A DNA stretch of 64,000 nucleotides from assembly GCA_004352715.1 (NCBI GenBank), contig SCFE01000040.1, forward strand, positions 1,406,067-1,470,066, in the 5' to 3' direction. Each line of letters begins with the position of its first letter. Within the stretch, counting starts at the first letter, position 1. A model generated the notes under the pieces. The model ran no database searches, was not told the origin of the DNA, and saw only the letters and a list, made by a program, of their open reading frames with translations. Shown here in pieces: positions 23,548 to 37,800 of the stretch. This DNA comes from Hofstenia miamia. Taxonomy: Eukaryota; Xenacoelomorpha; Acoela. A program made the translations under genes and the position numbers.

Positions 23548-24720
23548 TTACATCTTGGTAAAACCGTTTACCTTGCTCTTCCAAATAGTCACCCATATTA
23601 TTTTAAACTCATCTACGTGAGAGTGCAATACGTAGAGTTTTAGTGACATCCTGCAGCCCATATTTTCATATGCATCGACAAGTTCCAACAAAATTTCTTT
23701 GAAGTTTTCTGCTTTCTGGTTTCCCAGAAATCCTTCAACTACTGCAATAAAGCTTTTCCAAGCTCTCATCTCACCTACATATAACTTTTGAGAAAAACTG
23801 TGGGACTTCATGAGTTGTTTTATTTGAGGGCCAACAAAAATTCCGGCTTTAACATTCGCAGCTGACAACTTCGGAAACAACTCTTGCATGTGCTTAAATG
23901 TATCACTCTCTGGGTTTAACTTCTTCACAAACTGCTTAATAAGACCAAGTTTAATGTGAAGAGGGGGCCCTACTAATGGTGTTTGCTTTACATTATGAGC
24001 CCCAATATCATAACTGGATCTAAGAGGCCAATCTACCTTATTGTAGTGAAGTGATGTATTTCTGCTATCCCACAGACAGAGGTAAAAAGGTGACTTAGTG
24101 AAGCCGCCTTGGAGTCCCATTAAAAAGGCCACCATCTTGTAATGGCCAATGACCTCCCAATTGTACTGGGTGTACTTAAGAGCACTTAGTAGACTTTTTA
24201 CGTTCTCTTAATTCTCTTTCATGTGCACTGAATGAGCCAAAGGAATGGAAGGGCACTTGTTTGTATTATGCAGCAACACCGCTTTGAAACTCCTTGATGA
24301 GCTGTCAATAAAGGGTTGCCAATCAGAGGTAGCGCAAGGATTGCCTATGGCTTCAAAAAGTCCTGTTACGTCATGACAGAAACACAAACCATCTGTAAAG
24401 GAAAAAAGTCGAAAAACCACGATATCTTTTTCTTTGGGATGTGATGCGGACGCCGTCGTCAAGCAAGTCCCATTGCTTTAGCCTCGATATTAAAAGTTCG
24501 GCATTGGACTTTGTCAGAGACATCTCTCTGATTAGGTCGTTCATGTCTTCTTGATTTGGGTAATATGGACACCTTTCATTTCCTCTACAGCGCCGATGAC
24601 ATGTAATAGATGGTGACGATGATTCACCTGCTTCTATTTCAGAGTCATCAGATTTTTCCTCTTCTGCACATCATTGATTTCTTGGGGGAGGTTGCGGTAC
24701 AGGGAGGTCAGAGGTATTAT
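23548..24720 (-). pseudogene. uncharacterised arthropod repeat-family protein, possibly a transposase, broken
   Basis: The minus strand reads NQEDMNDLIREMSLTKSNAE near 24550-24490. Positions 24462-24208 read LCFCHDVTGLFEAIG and FIDSSSRSFKAVLLHNTN. Positions 24135-23548 read FLMGLQGGFTKSPFYLCLWD, PLHIKLGLIKQFVKKLN, VKAGIFVGPQIKQLM, FLGNQKAENF and GCRMSLKLYVLHSHVDEF. This order matches a recurrent, uncharacterised protein family in arthropod genomes. In full-length members an aspartate lies just before FLMGLQGG, a cysteine pair follows it, and an EEQGERFHQ-type segment lies near the end. That pattern would suit a DDE-type transposase with a zinc insertion. The last part is missing or frameshifted here. 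The fragment at 11455-11700 is the same family inside a CACTA-like element. No terminal repeats were found around this copy. Confidence 0.65.
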
Positions 24721-27700
24721 GAGGAACAGACGCAATAGAAGATAGAATATCTGCATGCACCATTAGGGAGCATTTTTTCCTTTTCTTCGTTTTGTTGGAT
24801 CCATGCAGAAGTAGCAATCGTAGTAATGATCAAGTGAGTGAACAAATGCGAGGTGAAGTACCGCGAAAATCGTTGAAAATTGACCCTAAAAATAGATTTC
24901 AAGACCTTAGTTTGTAAAACTTTTAATAATTTGTCGAAAATTGTTTGATTTATCAATTTTGAAAACCTGACGAGGAGGGACATTCCAACATGCCCCCTTG
25001 CGCACGTCACTGCCTTACTACACTTCTATCTCCTTAGTTTCCAGAATTTCACATTTAAACTTAATAAGATATATCCAAAATTTCTAATAAGTGTACAGAT
25101 CAGAGGTGCCAATTATGGCATGGTACCATGCCCTTTTGTACCATATTATGAATACAAGAATGATATGGGAGAAAATAAAATAAATAATATGGCCATTATA
25201 GATGGTAAACTTAAAAATATGGTCATATTGAAAATCCATAAATTTTTTGCGATATATACAGAATTTATACTCTAGTAAATACTTTTGGAAAATTTAGCAA
25301 ATATTTGCCAAATAATTGGATACAAATGCATAATTTTTATAATTGCAACATTCCAAATGTTTCTTAAATATTTGCCAAATAATTGCCAAATTATCCAAAT
25401 TTGTACAATTTGTACATTCATTAATCTAAAGCTTATTTGAATAAATAAACGTGTACGCAGTGCATAATAGACTCTTTCAAACATTTTATGATGATTATGT
25501 AAAAAAATCAAAATTTATTCTGTAGAGATTCCATTCTCAGTAATGAAAACTGTTTTAAATTTGAATTGCCCAATGAACTACCAAAATGTCACCGTGGATT
25601 GCAATTCGCTATTTTTTGTATGTGGACTCCAGTAAAATCAATGGACCCCTGTTCAGAACAACTGCTTTAGATTATTAGCCCTTAACCCTATCGCAAACCC
25701 TAAAAACGTGGTTATTTTTAGCTAATTCTTACCAGTTCCTCAATTGTTGAAGGTTCCTTATGCTCTTAAAGTAAGTCCATATTCATTAAAAGCCCTTATT
25801 GGTAAATTTTTCACGTGGATTGACTAAACAACACCAGGTTAATTAAAAGCAACCATAGCTCGAACTTCAAACTATTGCTTTATTTGTAAAGTTTCGTATT
25901 ACAATTCAAGTGATATTTAAATTTGATGATTTTATTTTGATGTAATTATTGCTTTACTTTTGCCATAATTGTTTGCACATTATTAATGTTGCTGCTATTA
26001 AATTTAAAGTTGTTCAAAAATGATTTTTTCAATATTTTAAAATAAACCTACAATTGATTGCAAATTAACTTGATGTAAAGAAAAGGCCTAATAATATATA
26101 GTATGGGCTTAATAAACTTTTTAACTGCACATGTCTTCAATTGTCAGAGTTCTTTTGCTAACTGTCTTAATAAAGCAAAATGATTTCCACTGTAATTGTT
26201 TTCAAATTATATCCAAATGGATTTCATCTGAAATTATTAATTATTAAACAACGGATGTTCCCGGTTGAATTGAAGGCGAGAGATCTTTATTTTCAGCAGG
26301 CTTTTTAACTTGCTAATTTTTGCCCCAGGCGATTTGATGTTAATCGGAGCAGGAAATTCAAATAGAAACGTTAAAAGTTCCTGTTTATATACCTTAGTTG
26401 TCTTTGAATAATTAATTAATTCCAAATATTGCTTAAGTGATAGTAATTTTCGAGATTTTGTTCTTACTGTTACAGCCCATGCGCACTTTTTTCAAGAATT
26501 TCTTTAAAATAGGTTCTGGTTGGATTTGTAGGTTATAGTAAATTTTTTCCAAATATTTAGTTTAGCAGAATATTTTACAGTATATCTTCGGTTTTCCTTC
26601 ATCAAAACCTATGGATATATCCATCAAGACTTCCATTTTAAAAATATTTATAGTCGTTATAGTTAAAAATAGTGTGTAAACAATAAATAATAACTATTTT
26701 AACCATAATTTTTCTTGTCTGATGCATCAAGGTTTAGCAAATATATTGCAGGAGTCGAAATATGGCCTTACTCAAAGTGCCTTATTCAAGTATATTTGTA
26801 CCCTTTTCTTAACAACTTGCTTATTGATCCCAATCACGGCAACCAAATATCCATTTTTGGTTTATTCCACTGCCAACAAGTTAGTTTTGTAAGCATTGAA
26901 TGAATTGTGGTGTTTGTCAAATTACACTTTGGCAGTAAGTTGCATATTACGTGAAAGGCAAAATTTAAAATTCAGAGTAATGCAAAATTTTTTTATCAAA
27001 AAAATATTTGGCTTCAGTTCATTATTGTTTGAAAATCGGGAGTCAAAAATACTTTTGAGGTCTTTATACGTATTTTATATAACCTAATTTAATGTCGATA
27101 GCATGAGGTGTTGTAGATTTTCTGCTCTTGATTAAATGGTATGTGTGTCCCATGTCTAAATTGGTCAGTTTCTCTCAATTGTAACGGGTTGAGATTAAAT
27201 TTTTTAAATAAATGCAAAACACAATTCTTTTGTTGACTATTATCAATATCTAAATATAAAAAATCGTGTGGTGCAACCATCATGAATTTATTATTCAGAC
27301 CTAATGTTATTTAACTAACCTATCAATGGCGTATCCCAGGCTTCATATGAAATGTCCCATTCACATTTCCAATATTGATATTATTGTGTAAAATATTTAA
27401 CAAGCTTTAAAATATTAAAAAATTCAGAAAAAATGATATCATTTTGCAATTTATTGATAATTCCTAGAGTTTCAGCACACTATTGATCACTCCAATTGTT
27501 CATCACTGAAATGTCACCTCTAACAGAAAATCCTGTCTATGTTTCTGCAGTAATTTATCATTATTGAAATTTTGTTGTAATTTAATTAGCATTTTCCCAA
27601 CAACCATTTTTCAACAGACAATATCTATGAACATCTGACAACAATGTTACCTTGCTTGTCATTACTACATCTAAATTCATTTGAGATCATATATGTATAG

Positions 27701-28492
27701 TTTATCATCAATTTGAACTGTTTTTGGTATATCCAAGCCGTTTAAGTGTTATGATGTCCATAACAGTTATATCCAAATATTGAAGTGAAAATTTTTTAAT
27801 TTTTTTAACAGTGAAGAAATTCATTTAACTCTCATATTGCTAAAATTGATGTCCATTAAAAAAACTATGACATTTCAATCATGTATTATGTTTAAACTTA
27901 AGGCAATATTAAAATTGGCTTAGTCTGGGAAAATAAATATTTGTAAATATGAAATATTAGCAAATAAAATTTATTGCATCAACCAATTCCAACCTGATTT
28001 TGTCCTTTTAGAACAAATTTAACTTAGTTGTGGCCCTAATTTTATAAGACATAAAATTTCTTCAATAAATTTCAACAAAGACTTTTTTCTTAATTCAATT
28101 GATAACCCTGAGAATAATTTAAAAACATCTGTCATCATGAACTACAAGTAAGTAGAATATCTTGAAATTCAATGTTCAGAAATACATGTCGTTAATATTT
28201 CTTAGTACATCCACAGTCGCTCATACTTGTTATTTTAAATGAATAAAACAAAAATAAGTAATACAACAATTACAATTTCTTACAGAAAATGAGATGTCAT
28301 ATATATATATATATTTATATATATATATATATAAATATAAATGGGTTGAAACAAATGACTTCTGCTATTTTTGTATAAAGAATCTGTTTACCAATCAAGA
28401 AATGATCAATTACGAATTTAATTTAAATTTTGATTGGCTGATTTCTTATTCAATTTTTGAATATCCTTAATACACTATGCACATGATTTTTG
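24721..28492. other. AT-rich intergenic DNA upstream of the transporter
   Basis: No coding region recognised. Around 25270-25420 short related blocks recur (ATATTTGCCAAATAATTG and variants), an imperfect local repeat. A 5' untranslated exon of the transporter may lie here but cannot be placed. Confidence 0.4.
28295..28342. repeat. (AT)n microsatellite
   Basis: About 48 bp of nearly pure AT dinucleotides, 150 bp upstream of the transporter start codon. Confidence 0.9.
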
Positions 28493-28816
28493 ATGGATTT
28501 AGAGGAAGCACTTGCATTCTTGGCCGAGAAAAAACTATGGCACTTCCTGATATTCATAACTATTGCTGCTTTCGACATACCATTTGCATTCAATTTGATG
28601 TCCCCGTCGTTTTTAGCAGGTGAACCCAAAAGTTATCGTTGTCTTGGTAACAAAGCTTTTGGGTACATTACAGAAAACAGTTCTTACGACTTTGATATCG
28701 CGAGTGATCAGTGCAGCTTTAATGTCTCTCTGTATAATGAAAGCATAAGTAGGTCTGAAGCTTGTGACTATTTCGAGCATAGCAAAGAACCTTTCGGGAA
28801 AACTGTAATAACTGAG
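28493..28816 (+). CDS. transporter exon 1
   Basis: Residues 1-108: cytoplasmic N-terminus, helix 1 and most of the large extracellular loop. Ends in phase 0 at ACTGAG before GTAAGA. Confidence 0.85.
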
Positions 28817-31800
28817 GTAAGAGTCAAATTCCTATTAAATATATACATGTAGTTGTTCATGCAAATGTCACTAAATATTTTCATATCATTAAAACCGCTC
28901 ATTTTATCATACAGACAAGGCATGCCAATATCAATCATAACTAATAATTTTATTAATATTAATTAATCTTAATTTAGACAATTTAATTAAATAATATAAA
29001 TTTTCGCCAGATAAGTTTTTATCAAAATAATTTACAGAATTTTCACCTTTCTAAGTCATCCAATTTTGCCTATAAAAATGAAATATTAAGAAATTGTATA
29101 TTGAGAAAGTTTATATTTTAAGAACCAGGAATGTTCAATTCTTCCTGATGCACGACCACTATCTGATCAGAAATAGTTTCAACTGCTCTATCAGCCCTCA
29201 TTATCATCTGTTTTAATTTGTTTCATTCTTTGAAGAGACATCTAAAGATGACTTGAGATAACCAACTTTTATCAGCTGACCTACTTGTGTCAAATAGATT
29301 GATAGTTTGTATTTGAGAATTGATGAGTGCTTCTAGCATAATGTGTAGCAGGAATTTGGACACAGACTTCACGGCATTCCTCACCTTTGAAGGACATAAA
29401 GTCCAAAGATTTTTTCGTATTTAAGAGTTAAGCTAATACTAAATAAATGACAACAAACGAATATTGAAAATCAACACTAGTCAATGTCTCGAAAAAATGC
29501 TTATAAGTTGCAGTAAAATAAATGAAAATCCCTGACATTATTACTAAAATAGTTAAACTAAAGGATTTTTTAGAAAATTTACAACAAGCATAAAATCGCA
29601 TGATATTATTCAACATCAAAACTCAAAAACGGAACCAATTGCATATTCTTATGTATCACATTCTATAAATCACTTTATACAGTAGATGTGAAAAGAACGG
29701 AGTTATCACTAACTGGACTATTATAGATTTACCTGTTTCAATGTACAAGTAAAAGAAATAAAGTTACATCAATTATGTTAACAATAAGCGCATGAAATCG
29801 AATTAATGCTGCTACCTAAAATCGGAACTACTTCAAAAACTAACCTTCGTGAATATGAATCCATCATTTTTTGTGTAGGCTTCCGGATTTCGACTGCACA
29901 AATGTACTTAACCAAAACTATGGAAGTTCGATGTCTCTGACTTGTAGTAAATTTTAGAGCTGCGTACAAAATATTTGAATAAAAAATTGAAAAATTGTAC
30001 AATAGAAAAAAGGGAACATTTCCCAATAATAGCACTAAAGTGTTTCAATAAATGACGACAGTGCTCCTTCTAACCAGGAAGGGAATTGAAAATATGAACC
30101 GTTTTCAATAAGAAGGCGTCAGTCAAATGCTCTAATGATTCAAAGTTTTAATTCTAGGATATCAAATACTAATAAAACAAATATTTACTGTATTAAGAAA
30201 CACTCGTGCAAATGTCCTAGTGATGATGCAGAACTGGATCAAACAGATTCTGTGAAAGCTTTAATTTCATAACGCCTTTCATATAGAAAAAAAGAAATAA
30301 TAGATTGTTTAAAAAACAGATGGCTATTTGAAATTCAATTTTAAAAATGTCACAAAGGCTTTCTAAATATACTATTGACTACATTATGCATTGTCTGTAT
30401 ATTTATGCATTCCAAGGGGTCATGTAGTCAACATCAGCTTTGACCTGGGATAATGCTGAATTCATCTATCCCGAACAGACCAATTCTGCACACCGTTGTA
30501 TGGAGTACAATAAAAAAACCAACTCGTTCGTGATTTTATGGTTTCATGCACACGCATAACTGCAAAATTGAGTAATCATGGTGATTCATTTGCCGAGATA
30601 TTTCGAGAAGCATCGAGGCAGGAAGAAAGTGTTAAAGATTTTGTAATTGTGTAAATTGCTTTAGGAAGTTGCTGGAAATCTACACTGATGCATACCAATT
30701 AATTAAAACACATAATATTGAAAGTAAATTGAAATATTTAAGCTCAAAACGGTGTCCAAAATTTTTAAAACGGCATAGATCAAAAACGTCTGAAAGTGGG
30801 TCTAATTAACAGAAAACTGGAAGTGAAGGTAGATAATAATATAGAAGGCAGTGATTATGATCATACTGATTAATGTGCTACTAGAATGAGTAAAATCAGA
30901 GAATGTAGCAAATCTAATTTTGTACAAAATTATTTGTAAATTTGCGTTAGGGATTCATTTGCAAAAATGATTGTAGACATCATTCACAATAAATGCGTCC
31001 AAAAGCAACATGGCCTGCAACCAACATCATTTGAAATATAATATATTTACTACATGATATTTTAAACAGCACAGATTTAATAAACTATTTATGCATGTTT
31101 TTATGGAAATCTATAGGACTTAGTATACACTAGGGCTAGTTTGAAACAAAAACTTATTTGCATTCATTTTATCCTATCCGGATTTATCCGGATTAACTGC
31201 CGTATTTTTGGAGTCGTACCTTCTCACATATTTCATACATAATTACTTCTGCGGGTATATGTCAACGGTAAGTCAACCAGAAGTTTTTTGGTCAGATATT
31301 CCCCTAAGCAACGTCTATCTGTGAAAAATTTTAGCCTCTATATTGCCACCGCATATTTGCCCGTTTATCATGAAAATGAAATGTTTACTGAAAGTTACTA
31401 AAAATTTAAGCGAGGAAACTGATTTCAAAACATTTTTTTCTATCTGTGACTGTAAGGCAACATACAACATTTACATCATCATTGCTTAAGCAAAATCTAA
31501 ATTTATTGATAATATAACTGCAGAACAAGAAAAATATTTCTCTGGGTACACAAGTTGCAGGAATGCGAGGCACGTTGACAGCAAAGTGAGATAGAAAAGT
31601 ATTTGTGTAAAACAGTCAATCGTAATGCAATTAAAAACTTGGGAATTAGTTCTACATCTCTCTACATATTTTGTTGAAAAGGTTTGCAATTTATTGATTA
31701 TGGGAGTAAATTTCAAAATTGACACAATGCATGAAGATTTTGAAACACTATTATGACACTACAGTGGTTGCTAAGGTTAAAAAAAAATAATGCTATTGTA

Positions 31801-34800
31801 ATTAGGGCCGGTTTCAGTCTATAATTTCTAATATAGATTTTATCTGGATTTAACTAGATCTCCATTTTATGCTGCCTTGTCCAGAAGTATTCGGATTTAT
31901 CTCACCCTGATTATCCTGTCCAGACTTAGCCATAACACTGTTTTTAAAATAATAATACTGAGCGGCAGGTATAGCTGCCCATAAAATGTACATCCTGGTG
32001 CAAAAATATACCTTACAATGCAAACATTTTCGTCTTCAAACGGTTAGCTAATTGTTCGGTATTCTCAATACGAATAGTTTAATTGCAATAAGCAACAATT
32101 TTGTAAAGTAAAAATGTCACTGGACTGTAATTAATGAATACTATGCTGGGTCAATGGCATTAAACTACTGATAAACATTTACTGCAATTGATTTTTTGAT
32201 TTTTACTAACAATTCGATATTTATTATTGACAAACGTATAAATTAGAGGTTAGTGCGGTACAGGTTTTGTAAAATTATTTCCACCGCAGAGAAAAAACTT
32301 TACCGCAGTGACCGTTTTTTTACCGCGAACCACCGCATTGAATGAAATTTTAGATACCGCAAAATTGTCGATTTTTATTTTTGTAAGAAAAGTTAAGTAT
32401 ATCTGAATTTTTTTTAGGGTTATGGATAATTCGTAGAAAATTCTAAAGACAATTTCTTAGATATTCTGTCAATTCATTCAATTTTGTTAGAGTAGTATCC
32501 TACTTGAAATATGCAAAAAATTACTTTTGATATTTTGTATATGCAATCTATTAATTTTGATTAAGAAATGGTTTTCAGAAATACTTAGAGATTTTCAAAC
32601 TTAAAGCAAAATACATTCATTATCTGAATAACTCTTATGCCACCGCAAGTTGCTTTAGTTTTACCGCTAACCAACGCATTTGTGTAAATCGCTACCGGGG
32701 TGCACCGCACCGCACTCATCTCTAGTATGAATCAAATTTTATATATTTTTGACAGAATATTTTCACATAATAACTTTTATGCAATATAATTTTTGTGAAT
32801 ATAACCATAGCAATTTTAAAGTTAATATAAACTTAACTATATATCTCAAACTATATTACCTAACTTGTTAAGCTATTCCAATAACTAATTTTAGTTGACA
32901 CCAGTACACAGTTCAAGGAATATGACACTAAATTTTAGGACTTTATTTCGTTTTTTTATAATTAAATATTTTACTTCTTGAAGATAGTGTAGAGGAATTA
33001 TTAGAAACACCGAAGAGAAATGTTTTAGTTTGGCACCTGATTGTTGTGGTGGATGTGCTTCATAATGTAAAACAGTTTCGCAAAGCTCAAAATGTGTTTT
33101 AGTTTTTTGAAATAGTTCAACAAATTGTCTGCCTCTTGAAACATTTGAACATTAATTAAAAATTATAATGTTCCTGCAAAGTTTTTGTGATGTACTCATA
33201 CAAATAGCATTAAGAATACTCATTGAAAAATTTTAGTTAAAATTTATCACAGACTTCAAAAATTTCAAAAAATTAAAATTTTCTCCTAAAATAAATATGA
33301 AAAAATGATGAATCAGCGTACAGAACAGTGCCTTCAGAATAAGTATAAATTTTCAAATATACAAAGAATATTCCCAAGCTATCCATGACATTTTCAAGCA
33401 TAAAAATCAAAATTTAAACAGCTAAAAATTTAAAGTTCAAACTCAAGCAAAATTCTAAATTTCATTTTTGTAATATTTTTAATAATGAAATATCTATGTT
33501 ATTCGAAAAGATGTTGCTGAAATGGTTGGTAGTAATGTTACTCTTTACCAACATTTTTCAATAATTTTAGGCTTTTCGTTGTAATGTAGAAACTCTTAAA
33601 ACAAGAATAACTTACAACACAAATTCCGATACCTGTTAGTGATGAAGGCTTTATAAATCGTATCTTTCGTTCATGGAGACTAAAACTGGAGTATTAACTA
33701 GCTTAATTAAAAAAGTTCAGTTTTCTTTCAACTTTTTTCTACGTACAATGTTTCAAGCCTTTTGTGGATTCAGATCAAACTTATCTGAATACTGCTGATA
33801 TTTTCAAATTAAAATTGGAAAGGGATCAAGTTCCAAATGCATGTTGTCAAACTTTGAACACCGTGGCCGTCCACCAAAATTTATCTATTTCACTTTTTTG
33901 TAAAGCAAAAATGAAAATTTTCAAAAATAGTTTTTTTAATGACACTAGAATGAAATATTAACAAGTAAAAAACTAAATAAATTTTTTTGTTAACGAAGCA
34001 AGTAAAATTTCTATATTTAATATATAAAATTTTCTGTTCAGAGATTTTTTGAAGTGTTTGCCATTCATTTTTTGAAATACACTTTTTACACTAAAAATAA
34101 AATGTAGAATTGAAGGAATGTGTTTCTCATAATTGTGTATTTTTTAATGTTTTTTTAAATATCTTTTAGAATTAAATGTATATGTGATGAACCTAAATTA
34201 TATGTGTAAGCGTCATGGAAATTTTTCCAAAATAGTTTTAAGAACAAACTACTAAGGTGTCACTAAATGAATCAGGGAAACATCTCCACGTTTATACACA
34301 AAAATACCCAACTCTGCATTTTTAATTGTTTTTTGAAACTTTAAGCTGTATTTATTATTATTTGCCTACCTACATAAATATTAAAACATGGAATCTTAAT
34401 GTTTCTTTAAAAAAACACTGAGAAAAAGAGAATACATTTTCTTATCTAAACATCACATTCAATTGCGTATAAATTAGAAATTCATAAAACTGCAAATTAA
34501 ATCCAGTCATATAAGCTTTTTGATGATATCAATGTATTCATATCTTTCTGATTTTCTTCACAGCGATAATGATCCCTTCGTACATTTAGCTAAAAGTTTA
34601 ATAAGATTCCGAAGTGTTAATAATTTCGCGAACTTTACAAATACAAATTGTTTGCTCACATTTTCAAACATTTCTGTCAAGCCTATTAGGAACTTTGGAA
34701 ATTCTTGGTTATGGACATATCCATGGGCAAGTGTACTTCCTTATAATGGTGAGAGTTAATGATAACTACAAACCTGTTTTACGCTGCGGTATTAGAGATC

Positions 34801-37800
34801 ATTCAAGACCTACTTAAATGTTTATAGCTGTACAAACAGTGGCGACAAAAGGCTCTTACAAATATACAATTTAGCAAAACATTTGCTCCATTTTTTAGAA
34901 TTATCATTTTTGTGGCTCAATTCAATGGTTGACGTTATGTTTTATGCAATTTTTTGTAGTTAATTTAATAGTATAGTTAGGAATCTCAAATTTTAAAGTT
35001 TAAATACATCTTGAATTCGACGTACTGCAACCAATAAAGTAATGGAGATCTTTGCAAAATACAAATTTTTACGACAATTACCTTTTTAAATACCAAGACA
35101 ACGAAAATATATTTATTACTCGTGCTTGTTCAGAACGAACTATTTAAATACATTCCTTGCTTAGTTACTTGGATGAATGATTTTCATGTGACGCATAACA
35201 AGTTTCAGACCTTACTGATGCGCTGGGTAAAATGTTGAAATTCAGATATTTTATTATAGTGAAACGGCAGAATCGGTTTATTTGAAAATTTCAAAATCAA
35301 GATCTTTTAAATTCATCTTAGAGAATTTCAGTCTAGTTGTTCTTGTTAGCCACTATCATAGTTTTTTGATGGATTTCGATTCAATGTATTATAAGTATGG
35401 AATTATAATTAGGATTAATTGTTTTTCTGATTCCTATAATACTCTGATTAGCAGTAATTTGAAGATGATTTTTTTACTTGTCATTCACATAAATCAACCA
35501 TAATAATGCCAAACAAATTTATTAACTGAACTTTGTGATTAACTTAAAACATTATTTGATATTCGGATAGCCATTACTGGAAATTCTTTCAAATGCATGT
35601 TAGACGTGTCATGTGAGGCATAAATCTTTACAAAACCATAAACCGACACGTGTGCTAACTATATAGGAATTTCCTTTGATATAACCTATTTGATTATAAC
35701 ATTGGCTTAATTTGCATCCATGTTTGTACAAATTCAAATTGATCAATCACATCTAATAAAGAATAGTTTTATCAAGTTTTTTCAAATAACGTCCAATACT
35801 TGCTTAGTATTCAGATTATAATTATATGGTCCCTTGGGATAAAATTTACGTACGCAGTTTCGTGGGGTAAAACATACGAGTGAAAATTTACATGAAAAAC
35901 CTTAGAAAAATGTGTAACTTTTAAGTTCTTTAAAATCAACTATTTATAAAGAATATCTCCACCAATTTTTATGCTTAAGGAGGATTATTAGCCTTCATCT
36001 GAATGCAATGCTTAATTTCCGAATATTAAGATTCCGAAAATTCCGCTAAACTTTAATGCTATCCCGACAACTTCACGAATGATTTCTTCAAAATATCTTC
36101 GGAGTAACGCACTCAATTGAAAAAAAAGTTTTTGTATAATCAGTGTTGGAACTGTGTATTGAGTTTTTGGCACAAACATGGCACGAAAGAACGCAGTGGG
36201 GCATGAGCAAGGGACGACGCGAAATTTTAAAAAATTTTGAAGCTTGAGTCTGGCACGGCACGAAAATGTATAAATTTTTCGTTAAATGCAAAAGGCATCT
36301 TAGATTAAACCTCTCTGAATGAAATGCTTTTGGCAGAAAATATTATGCAAATTAATAGATTTAGAAAATCAAAATAACAAATATATTTTATACGTAATTT
36401 AATGTGGGCACGAGAACGGCACTTGCTCAAAATTTTCTGTAAAATTGGGCACGCACGGCACGGTTCCAATACCTGGTATAATTAGAAGCTAGGGCATATT
36501 GATGCTTTAAAAATGAACTATTCATTCTTCCTGGTGAATAGAAAAAAATGTTTTAAAAGCTCGTAAGTTTTACCCTATTCGACTCTATTTTGATAAAGGA
36601 TGTTCGTGATTCACACTTTTTCATATCATGTCCAACTAATGAGTAAGATTCTTGTTGAGAATAACCGATAAATATCTATCAATTAGCGGTTCATGCATAT
36701 TCTGTAAATCGGAGGCCTGATTAAACCCGACCCGATTTCGAGTTTCGGATAGGGTCGGGTCGGGTTCAAGGCTTTGATTGATAGAGCAAAAAGTTACTAA
36801 TATTAGCATCACTCGATTTAAAAAAGATCCAAAAAGTTTAGTAGTACCAAGGAATAGCTATTTTTATTTTATCAGAAAATGCCTAATGTTAATTATCATT
36901 TCGTGTTTTAAACTTTCTTCGTCCAAGTAAATATCCATTACACAATCAAGAACTTTTAAGCATTCAGGGATATCTCATGTAGAATATCTTAAATATATGC
37001 TTAGAATTAATGGATTGCGTGTTTAGTTTAACTTGGTATGCAATAAGAAAACTTATGGTCGAATTGCAACCGCAGTCTTCTATCTCGGAGTGCTGTGTGG
37101 TAGCTTCTTTACAAACACTCTTTCCGATAGAATTGGAAGAAAATGGGTTGTATTAAGTGGCTTATTTGTTCAGGCGGCATCAGGTTTCTTTATACAGATT
37201 TCACTAACTGTTTAGTCTTTAATAAAAATAATATGTACATTTACATGATGCGTATTTGGAATTGTCAATTAATAAGAGAATGTTGTCAAATAAGGCGGTA
37301 TTTGCAGCTAAATTTGAATTTACATGTATATTGTTACAAATTGGTACTAAAGATGTGAGAAGCTTAATGAGATGCTTCATTTATATGTTTTTGGATTCAA
37401 TATTACAACAGTTTATTTGTACTTGCATATTAAAGGTTATTTGATTTCAAGCTTTTCTAAAATGTTTATTGCAAACTATCAAGTTAAAACGAATTTGATT
37501 TTGCCTCAAATTCCTTAAATTTGAAAAATTCCTAAATTTATCATTAAAACCAGTGATAACCTAATTGTATAGCATATGATTTTTTAGCATGAAATTGGAG
37601 TAACCATTTATGTATTTAGGAGTGCTAATGTCACTTATTCCGGGATTCATAACTTTTGTAATATTGCGTACAATTCAAGGACTTTCAGCAAAGGTTAGTA
37701 CTCTTTGATTAGTCACTGGAAATATTAATAAGTTATTCACAACATATCCACATTTCCTGTCTAGTAGATAAATCTTACAACAGTAAGCAATTCTTTTATA

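Noticed and set aside
31130-31930. Possible inverted-repeat element with AGGGCTAGTTT / AGGGCCGGTTT words
   Set aside because: The two blocks are in the same orientation and too diverged; ends and target duplication could not be set.
34520-34817. Frames of 67-79 codons as extra transporter exons
   Set aside because: No homology to the family, and the exon 1 to exon 2 join is already seamless.
36721-36770. GGGTCGGGTCGGGTT words as telomere-like repeat
   Set aside because: Too short and irregular; similar GGGTTGGGTTGGGT words at 20710 and 21070 lie inside a transposon.
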